From assembly GCA_025965775.1 (NCBI GenBank), contig JAOPWG010000243.1, forward strand, positions 1 to 12,401: DNA of 12,401 nucleotides, read 5' to 3'. The translations under genes and the position numbers were made by a program. The notes beneath the pieces were generated by a model. That model was not told where the DNA came from, made no database searches, and worked only from the letters and a program-made list of their open reading frames with translations. The stretch's first letter is position 1. Each line of letters begins with the position of its first letter. This document shows, in pieces, positions 1-5,874 of the stretch. Source of the DNA: Modestobacter sp. (GTDB lineage: Bacteria; Actinomycetota; Actinomycetes; Mycobacteriales; Geodermatophilaceae).

Positions 1-9
1 CGGGCGAAC

Positions 10-744
10 GTGGCGCGCCGGCTGCCGTCCTGGCTGGTGGAGAAGGTGCCGCGGGACCACCGCGAGTCCGACGCCGCGTTCCGCCGCCGGCGCCGGGTCA
101 CCGCCGGCGTCTCGGTCGCCGGTGCCGGGCTGCTCGGCGTCTCGCTGTCCCAGAAGCCGGACACCCCGGCGTTCTACGGGCTCACCCTGGGCGTGGCCGG
201 CACCTGGGTGGCCGGCGGGTTCGCGTCCGGGCCGCTGCACCTGGGCTGGATGCGCTCGGCCGCCGACACCCTGCAGCGCCCACTGCTCACCCCCGTGGCG
301 CTGGGGGTGGGCTCCTTCGGGCTCTTCTACGCCGCCGCGCTCGTCGCCCGCCGGATCCCCGTCCTCGGGGCGGCCGTCACCCGGGTGCTGCGCTACGCCC
401 ACCAGGGCTCACTCCCGCTGGTGCTCACCACCACCCTGGCCAACGGCGTCGCCGAGGAGGTCTTCTTCCGCGGTGCGCTCTACGCCGCGGTGGGCACCCG
501 CCACCCGGTGCTCAAGTCCACCGCCGTCTACTCGCTGGCGACCACGTCCACCCGTAACCCCGCGCTCGTGCTGGCCTCGGTGGCGATGGGCCTGCTGTTC
601 GGGCTGCAGCGCCGGGCCACCGGCGGCATCCAGGCGCCGGTGCTCACCCACCTGACCTGGTCGGTGCTGATGCTGCGATACCTGCCGCCGCTCTTCCGGG
701 ACCGGCCCTCGATCGACGACCCCCGCTCGCAGCAGAAGGGCTGA
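10..744 (+). CDS. CPBP-family intramembrane glutamic endopeptidase-like protein (5' end uncertain)
   Basis: A predicted multi-pass membrane protein of the CPBP (CaaX protease and bacteriocin-processing, Abi) family; members cleave within the membrane, but the substrate here is unknown. The 244-residue product has a basic N-terminus (arginine run at residues 25-29), hydrophobic segments at about 31-46, 56-72, 92-112, 134-147 and 185-199, and the family's first signature EEVFFRG at residues 149-155 (E149, E150, R154). A later histidine, H214 in LTHLTWS, fits the third motif. The usual second motif (F-x-x-x-H) is not evident: the matching stretch, about 172-183, has no histidine. The GTG at position 10 has only nine bases in front and no visible ribosome-binding site. 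The frame is open to the window edge, so the true start may lie upstream. The stop is 31 bases before the acetoacetyl-CoA synthetase, which allows co-transcription. Confidence 0.8.
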   Translation: MARRLPSWLVEKVPRDHRESDAAFRRRRRVTAGVSVAGAGLLGVSLSQKPDTPAFYGLTLGVAGTWVAGGFASGPLHLGWMRSAADTLQRPLLTPVALGVGSFGLFYAAALVARRIPVLGAAVTRVLRYAHQGSLPLVLTTTLANGVAEEVFFRGALYAAVGTRHPVLKSTAVYSLATTSTRNPALVLASVAMGLLFGLQRRATGGIQAPVLTHLTWSVLMLRYLPPLFRDRPSIDDPRSQQKG

Positions 745-775
745 CGCTTCCCCGCGCGGGTGGCAAGGTGGCGTA

Positions 776-2785
776 GTGACCGCTGACACGTCCGCCGGGC
801 CGGAGATCCTCTGGCGCCCTACGCCGGAGTCGATCGCGGCCAGCCAGCTCGGCCGGTTCGCCGCGTGGGTGGCCGAGCGCCGGGGACTGGACTTCGGCAG
901 CCCGCCGGACTACGACGCCATCTGGCGCTGGTCGGTCGAGCACCTGGACCAGTTCTGGGCCGACGTCGCCACCTGGACCGACGTGCTGCCCGGCGTCCCC
1001 GACGACCGGGTGCTCACGGCTGCGGAGATGCCCGGCGCCGAGTGGTTCCCCGGCACGACGCTCAACTACGCCGAGCAGGCGCTGCGGTACGCCGCGGCCG
1101 GGGCCGTCGGTCCCGATGCTGTAGCGATCATCGCGGCCGCCGAGGACGCCGAGCCGGTCGAGATCTCCTGGGCGGAGTTGCGCGGACAGGTCGGCGCGTT
1201 CGCGGCCACGCTGCGCAGGCTGGGCGTGCGGCGCGGTGACCGGGTCGCCGGCTACCTGCCCAACGTGCCCGAGGCGGTCGTCGCCTTCCTCGGGGCGGCC
1301 TCGATCGGCGCGATCTGGTCGTCGGTCGCACCGGACTTCGGCATCCGCAGCGTGCTGGACCGCTTCGCCCAGATCGAGCCGGTGGTGCTGGTCGCCGTCG
1401 ACGGGTACCGGTGGGGCGGCAAGCCCTACGACCGGCGGGACGTCGTCGCCGAGCTGCGCGCGGCGCTGCCCAGCGTGCGGACGACGATCGTCGTCCCCCG
1501 GCTGCACCCCGGCGAGCCGCCCGAGGGACCGCTGGCCTGGGCCGACACCGTCGCCGACGTCCAGGACCCGGTGTTCGAGCCGCTGCCCTTCGACGCCCCG
1601 CTGTGGATCGTCTACTCCTCGGGCACCACCGGGCTGCCCAAGGGCATCGTGCACGGGCACGGCGGCGTGGTGCTCGAGCAGCGCAAGCAGATCGGCCTGC
1701 ACATCGACGTCGGCCCCGGCGACCGGCTGTTCTGGTACGCCTCCACCGCCTGGATCATGTGGAACATCGCCACCTCGGCGCTGCTGGCCGGCGCCACGCT
1801 GGTGATCTACGACGGCGCCCCAACCTACCCGGCGGTCGACGCGCTGTTCGTGCTGGCCGCCCGCACCGGGATGACCTACCTGGGCACCAGCCCGGGCTAC
1901 CTCGGCGCCTGCGAGAAGGCCGGCGTCCGGCCGGGGGACGACCACGACCTGTCCGCCCTGCGGGCCATCGGCGCCACCGGCTCGCCGCTGCCGGCCGGCA
2001 CGTTCCGCTGGGTCTACGACGCCGTGGCGCCCGAGGTGTTCCTCGGCTCGCTGTCCGGCGGCACAGACATCGCCACCGGGTTCATCGGCAGCTCGCCGCT
2101 GCTGCCGGTCACCGCCGGGGAACTGCAGCGGCCGATGCTCGGGGTGGCCGCCGCTGCCTGGAACGAGGACGGGCACCCGGTGGTCGGCGAGCTCGGCGAG
2201 CTGGTGGTCACCGCGCCCATGCCGTCGATGCCGTTGTACTTCTGGAACGACCCGGACGGCGCCCGCTACCGTGACGCCTACTTCTCCCTGTGGCCCGGGA
2301 TCTGGCGGCACGGCGACTGGCTGGAGATCACCGAGCGCGGCACGTGCCTGATCACCGGTCGGTCGGACTCCACGCTCAACCGCGGCGGGGTCCGGATGGG
2401 GACGGCGGACATCTACGCCGCCGTCGAGGCCATCCCGGCCGTGCTCGACTGCGTGGTCCTCGGCGTGGAGCAACGGGACGGCGGCTACTGGATGCCGCTG
2501 TTCGTCCACCTGGCCCCCGGCGCGGAGCTGACGTCGGAGCTCGAGGCGCAGATCCGGACCGCGATCCGGGAGGGCGCGAGCCCCCGGCACGTGCCCGACG
2601 AGATCACCGTGGTGCCCGGCGTGCCGCACACCCGCACCGGCAAGCGCCTGGAGGTGCCGCTCAAGCGGCTGTTCCAGGGCGTCCCGCCCGAGAAGGCGCT
2701 CAACCTCGGCTCGGTCGACGACGTGGCCGTGGTCGAGCACTACGTGCGGCTGGCCCGCGAGCGGACAGGGACGGCCGACGCATGA
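776..2785 (+). CDS. Acetoacetyl-CoA synthetase (acetoacetate--CoA ligase)
   Basis: A cytoplasmic adenylate-forming enzyme that converts acetoacetate, ATP and CoA to acetoacetyl-CoA through an acyl-AMP intermediate. It feeds ketone bodies or the end of leucine/aromatic degradation into thiolysis or polymer synthesis. The 669-residue length is normal for the family. The start ILWRPTPESIAASQLGRFAA (residues 11-30) is characteristic of acetoacetyl- rather than acetyl-CoA synthetases. An ACAS_N-like region covers about 39-100. The ATP-binding loop SSGTTGLPKG is at 281-290, the hinge/A8 region with GRSDSTLNRGGVRMG is at 528-542, and the conserved catalytic lysine lies in HTRTGK (K623). The GTG start is supported by AAGGTGG at 765-771, four bases upstream. 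The stop codon overlaps the amidase ATG (ATGA, 2782-2785), which implies translational coupling. Confidence 0.95.
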   Translation: MTADTSAGPEILWRPTPESIAASQLGRFAAWVAERRGLDFGSPPDYDAIWRWSVEHLDQFWADVATWTDVLPGVPDDRVLTAAEMPGAEWFPGTTLNYAEQALRYAAAGAVGPDAVAIIAAAEDAEPVEISWAELRGQVGAFAATLRRLGVRRGDRVAGYLPNVPEAVVAFLGAASIGAIWSSVAPDFGIRSVLDRFAQIEPVVLVAVDGYRWGGKPYDRRDVVAELRAALPSVRTTIVVPRLHPGEPPEGPLAWADTVADVQDPVFEPLPFDAPLWIVYSSGTTGLPKGIVHGHGGVVLEQRKQIGLHIDVGPGDRLFWYASTAWIMWNIATSALLAGATLVIYDGAPTYPAVDALFVLAARTGMTYLGTSPGYLGACEKAGVRPGDDHDLSALRAIGATGSPLPAGTFRWVYDAVAPEVFLGSLSGGTDIATGFIGSSPLLPVTAGELQRPMLGVAAAAWNEDGHPVVGELGELVVTAPMPSMPLYFWNDPDGARYRDAYFSLWPGIWRHGDWLEITERGTCLITGRSDSTLNRGGVRMGTADIYAAVEAIPAVLDCVVLGVEQRDGGYWMPLFVHLAPGAELTSELEAQIRTAIREGASPRHVPDEITVVPGVPHTRTGKRLEVPLKRLFQGVPPEKALNLGSVDDVAVVEHYVRLARERTGTADA

Positions 2786-4026
2786 CCGGCGACGACCGGG
2801 CCCGACGCCGGCGGACGGCCGAGGCGGTGACCAACGCCGTGGTCACCCGCATCGACCCGCCGCTGCCGCACGCCGCCGACGGGCCGCTGGCCGGGGTGCG
2901 GGTCGGGTTGAAGGACAACATCGACACCGCGGGTGTGCGCACCAGCTGTGGCTCGGCGTTCTTCGCCGACCGGGTGCCCGACACCGATGCGGTGGTCGTG
3001 ACGCGGCTGGTCGACGCGGGCGCGCAGATCGTCGCCAAGACCAACCTGTCCGAGTTCGCCATCGGGCTGACCTCGCAGAACTCCGCCTCCGGGCCGGTGC
3101 GCAACCCCTGGGACCCGGCCCGGGTCCCGGGCGGCTCCAGCGGCGGGTCCGCCGCCGCGGTCGCCGCCGGGCTGGTGGACCTGGCGCTGGGCACCGACAC
3201 CGGGGGGTCGATCCGGCTGCCCGCCGCCGCCTGCGGCGTCACCGGGCTGCGCCCGGGCGCGGGAACCGTGCCCGACGCGGGCACCTTCCCGATGTGCGAG
3301 CTCATCGACACCGTGGGGCCGCTGGCCCGCACCGTGCCGATGGTGGCCCGGGCCTTCGCCGTCCTGGCCGCCCGGCCGGTGCGCGAGCCCGTCCCCGCCC
3401 CACCCCGCCGGATCGGGCTGCCCGTGCTGTGGTTCGACGACCTGGACCCCGGGGTCGCCGAGGTGGTGGCCGCGGCCGGCCGGGTGTTCGCCGAGGGAGG
3501 TACGGAGCTGGTGCCGGTCCAGGTGCCCGGCATCGGTGCGGCGCAGGACGTCCTCTACACGGTCATCTACTCGGGGCTGCTCGACCTGCACCGCGACCGG
3601 TTGGCCGACCCGGGGCGGTTCCATGCGCACACCCTGGCCCGCATCCAGCTGGGAGAGGGGCTCACCGAGGGCCACCGCGACGAGGCACTGGCCGTCCGGG
3701 CGGAGTACCAGCAGGGCCTGGAGGAGCTGTTCGGCGCGGTCGACCTCCTGCTCACCCCCACCCTGCCGGTCGATGTCCCGCGGGCTGCCGGGGACGACGA
3801 CGTCGCGGCCCTCACCCGCCGGCTGGGCCAGCTCACCTCGCCCTGGTCGCTGCACGCCGGGCCGACCCTGGCCCTGCCGGTCGGCCGGCACCCGGTGTCC
3901 GGCCTGCCGGTCGGTGCGCAGCTCACCGCGGGGATGGGTGGTGAGGAGCTGCTGCTGGACGCCGGGGCCTGGTTCCAGGAGCACACCTCCTGGCACACCG
4001 CGGTGCCGCCGTGCGCCGTGGACTGA
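2782..4026 (+). CDS. Amidase-signature family hydrolase
   Basis: A cytoplasmic amidase-signature enzyme that hydrolyses a carboxamide or related C-N bond; the substrate cannot be read from sequence. The catalytic triad is complete: K44 in VGLKDN, the cis-serine S119 in GGSSGGSAAA, and the nucleophile S143 in TDTGGSIRLPAA. The 24-residue spacing between the serines is the family norm. At 414 residues it is shorter than GatA (about 480) and lacks the C-terminal extension of allophanate hydrolases. No gatB or gatC is nearby, so it is probably a catabolic amidase rather than the tRNA amidotransferase subunit. The frame is open far upstream inside the synthetase gene. The ATG at 2782 is chosen because it forms the ATGA overlap with the preceding stop and leaves a normal N-terminus. 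What links it to acetoacetate activation is unclear. Confidence 0.88.
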   Translation: MTGDDRARRRRTAEAVTNAVVTRIDPPLPHAADGPLAGVRVGLKDNIDTAGVRTSCGSAFFADRVPDTDAVVVTRLVDAGAQIVAKTNLSEFAIGLTSQNSASGPVRNPWDPARVPGGSSGGSAAAVAAGLVDLALGTDTGGSIRLPAAACGVTGLRPGAGTVPDAGTFPMCELIDTVGPLARTVPMVARAFAVLAARPVREPVPAPPRRIGLPVLWFDDLDPGVAEVVAAAGRVFAEGGTELVPVQVPGIGAAQDVLYTVIYSGLLDLHRDRLADPGRFHAHTLARIQLGEGLTEGHRDEALAVRAEYQQGLEELFGAVDLLLTPTLPVDVPRAAGDDDVAALTRRLGQLTSPWSLHAGPTLALPVGRHPVSGLPVGAQLTAGMGGEELLLDAGAWFQEHTSWHTAVPPCAVD

Positions 4027-4144
4027 CCCGGTCCGTCACGGTGGTCGAGGTGGGTCGTCCCCGTGTCGGCTTGATCACCTGCGGGTGCGGGACACCGCGG
4101 GTTACCGGACAGTAGGTCCCGGTCCGAGTTCCGACGAGAGCCCC

Positions 4145-4150
4145 AGGAGA
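4145..4150 (+). promoter_or_regulatory. Ribosome-binding site of the first acyl-CoA dehydrogenase
   Basis: AGGAGA lies seven bases before the ATG at 4158. The start is a double ATG (4158 and 4161), and this spacing favours the first. The 131 bases between the amidase stop and this ATG hold no open gene and no convincing promoter hexamers or strong hairpin that I could find. Confidence 0.7.
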
Positions 4151-4157
4151 GCCGACG

Positions 4158-5444
4158 ATGATGTCGACCGCCCGACGCCCGGCCGCGACCGATCCCGCCG
4201 CGGACGCCCCTGCCGAGGACACCTGGCTGCCCGAGCCCCCGGTGCTGCACTCGCCGTGGCACACCCCGGAGCGCGCCGTCCTGCAGGAGCGGGCCCGCCG
4301 GTTCGCCATGGACGAGGTGCTGCCGGTCGCCAACGAGCTCGACCCGCAGAAGGGCGAGATCCCCCAGCGCCTGCTCGAGCGGCTGGGCGAGCTCGGCTAC
4401 TTCGGCATCACCATCCCGGCCGGGGACGGCGGGCTGGGGCTCGGCGTCTTCGAGTACTGCATGGTCAGCGAGGAGCTGGCCCGGGCCTGGATGAGCGTGG
4501 CCAGCATCCTCGCGCGGTCCCAGGGCATGGGGACCTCGGTGGCCGACGCCGAACGGCGCCGGGAACTCCTGCGCCGCAGCGCCGCGGGCTCATGGATCGG
4601 TGCGGTCGCGCTGTCGGAACCCGACGCGGGGTCGGACCTGGCCAACGTGCAGACCCGGGCCGTGCGCGACGGCGACGACTGGGTGGTCACCGGGCACAAG
4701 CGGTGGTGCGGCAACGCGAAGGCCGCCGACTTCATCCAGGTGCTGGTCCGGGTCGCCGACCCGCGGCCGGGGGAGTCGCGTTCCCGTGGGCTGCGCAACC
4801 TGCTGCTGACCAAGGAGCGCGGGTCTTTCCCGGCGGGGCTGAGCGGCTACCCGATCGACAAGGTGGGCTACCACGGTTTCCTGACCTGGGACCTCACCTT
4901 CGACGGTGTCCGCATCCCGGCCGACGACCTGATCGTCGAGGCCGGTGACGACGCCCGGGGCGACGGTGACTCCGGTGCCGGTTTCCGGGAGGCCCAGAAG
5001 TTCCTGAACACCGCGCGCGTGCACACCGCGGCCCGCGCCGTCGGCCTGGCCCGCGCCGCGGTCGAGGACTCGGTGCTGTACCTGCAGGAACGGGAACAGT
5101 TCGGCCACCCGATCGGTGACTTCCAGGCGCTGCGCTTCGCCCTGGCCGACATGGCCGCCCAGGTGGAGCAGGCGCGGTCCTTCTACCGGCAGGTCGCCCA
5201 CCTGCTCGACGAGGGCGTGCCCTGTGAGAGGGAGGCGGCGATGGTGAAGCTCCAGGCCACCGAGATGGCCGTGCGGGTCACCAACCAGGCGATGCAGCTG
5301 CACGGCGGCAACGGCTACACGACCGAGCGCCAGGTCGAGCGGCACTGGCGCGACGCCCGGCTGACCACGATCTTCGAGGGCACCAGCGAGATCCAGAAGC
5401 GGATCATCAGCAACGCGATGCTCCCGCGCAGCCCGCTGAGCTGA
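4158..5444 (+). CDS. Acyl-CoA dehydrogenase
   Basis: An FAD-dependent enzyme that oxidises an acyl-CoA to the 2,3-enoyl-CoA and passes electrons to electron-transfer flavoprotein. The 428-residue product has an N-terminal extension of about 35 residues before the usual helical domain. The flavin/substrate signature ALSEPDAGSD is at 151-160 and a second flavin-contact region REQFGHPIGDFQALRF at 312-327. Near the C-terminus is MQLHGGNGYTTE (379-390), then FEGTSEIQKR at 406-415. E407 occupies the catalytic-base position of the short/medium-chain dehydrogenases (as in YEGT of MCAD) rather than the internal position used by isovaleryl-CoA dehydrogenase. The chain-length preference cannot be told. 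The gene has its own AGGAGA site and lies 131 bases after the amidase, so it may be a separate transcription unit in the same catabolic neighbourhood. Confidence 0.93.
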   Translation: MMSTARRPAATDPAADAPAEDTWLPEPPVLHSPWHTPERAVLQERARRFAMDEVLPVANELDPQKGEIPQRLLERLGELGYFGITIPAGDGGLGLGVFEYCMVSEELARAWMSVASILARSQGMGTSVADAERRRELLRRSAAGSWIGAVALSEPDAGSDLANVQTRAVRDGDDWVVTGHKRWCGNAKAADFIQVLVRVADPRPGESRSRGLRNLLLTKERGSFPAGLSGYPIDKVGYHGFLTWDLTFDGVRIPADDLIVEAGDDARGDGDSGAGFREAQKFLNTARVHTAARAVGLARAAVEDSVLYLQEREQFGHPIGDFQALRFALADMAAQVEQARSFYRQVAHLLDEGVPCEREAAMVKLQATEMAVRVTNQAMQLHGGNGYTTERQVERHWRDARLTTIFEGTSEIQKRIISNAMLPRSPLS

Positions 5445-5493
5445 GCCGCGGTCCGGGTCTGACTGCGGGCCCCGACGCCACGGCCCCGTGCCG

Positions 5494-5519
5494 GCCGATC
5501 CGCCGATCCGCCGATCGGC
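5494..5519. repeat. 8-bp tandem repeat that can fold into a hairpin
   Basis: GCCGATCC-type units occur three times in a row in 5494-5518, and the last ends in the palindrome GCCGATCGGC (5510-5519). The first GCCGATC (5494-5500) can pair with GATCGGC (5513-5519), giving a 7-bp stem with a 12-base loop. It sits about 50 bases after the acyl-CoA dehydrogenase stop and beyond the end of the deacetylase relic, so it could act as a weak bidirectional terminator. There is no T-run on either strand. The rest of 5445-5550 shows nothing else I can support. Confidence 0.4.
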
Positions 5520-5550
5520 TCGGGAGCGGACGCCGCGAGCAGTCGGGGGC

Positions 5551-5862
5551 GTAGCCGGTCAGCTCCCCACGGGGAGGCCGGAAACCGGCGAGCGGCTGCT
5601 GCAGCAGGTGCTCGACCTCATCCCGGCAGCGCACGATCTGCGTGCGCGTCCCGGCGGGCGTCAGTTCGGTGACGTCGCGGTGGGTCCACGTGTGGTTGCC
5701 GATCTCGTGGCCGGCGGCTGCCCCCTCGTTCAGCAGGTGGGGATGGGCGACTGGCGTTGCGTCCCATCACGGTGAACGTCGCGGTCACTCCGCGGCGGAG
5801 AGCGCGGCGAGGACCCGTGGCGTGTACTCGGGCGTCGGCCCGTCGTCGCAGGAGAGCGCCGA
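5551..5862 (-). pseudogene. Polysaccharide deacetylase (NodB domain) remnant, truncated and frameshifted
   Basis: Reading the minus strand from 5862 to 5551 gives a broken NodB-type deacetylase, the family that removes acetyl groups from peptidoglycan, chitin or xylan. In order one sees ALSCDDGPTPEYTPRVLAAL (motif 1, normally TFDDGP), then after a one-base loss near 5788 the piece GVTATFTVMGRNAS. After a one-base gain near 5744 come HPHLLNEGAAAGHEIGNHTW and THRD (motif 2, the two metal-binding histidines at 5692-5694 and 5680-5682), and finally FRPPRGELTGY (motif 3). The first frame meets TGA at the first shift. The N-terminal domain and everything after motif 3 are missing; the relic starts 13 bases after the kinase stop. 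The two shifts cancel, so the outer parts share one frame. It is non-functional as it stands. Sequencing errors could explain the shifts but not the missing ends. Confidence 0.8.
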
Positions 5863-5874
5863 CGTCGGCCGGCC

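Noticed and set aside
751..760. Palindrome CCCGCGCGGG between the CPBP and synthetase genes
   Set aside because: Too short, with no loop, and expected by chance in DNA of this GC content; it is followed directly by the synthetase ribosome-binding site.
644..2740. A minus-strand open frame of nearly 700 codons across acetoacetyl-CoA synthetase
   Set aside because: It is the mirror of a strongly supported gene; its translation is Gly/Arg/Asp-rich with no motif.
2740..3996. A minus-strand open frame of about 418 codons opposite the amidase
   Set aside because: The amidase on the plus strand has a complete catalytic triad; this frame is compositional.
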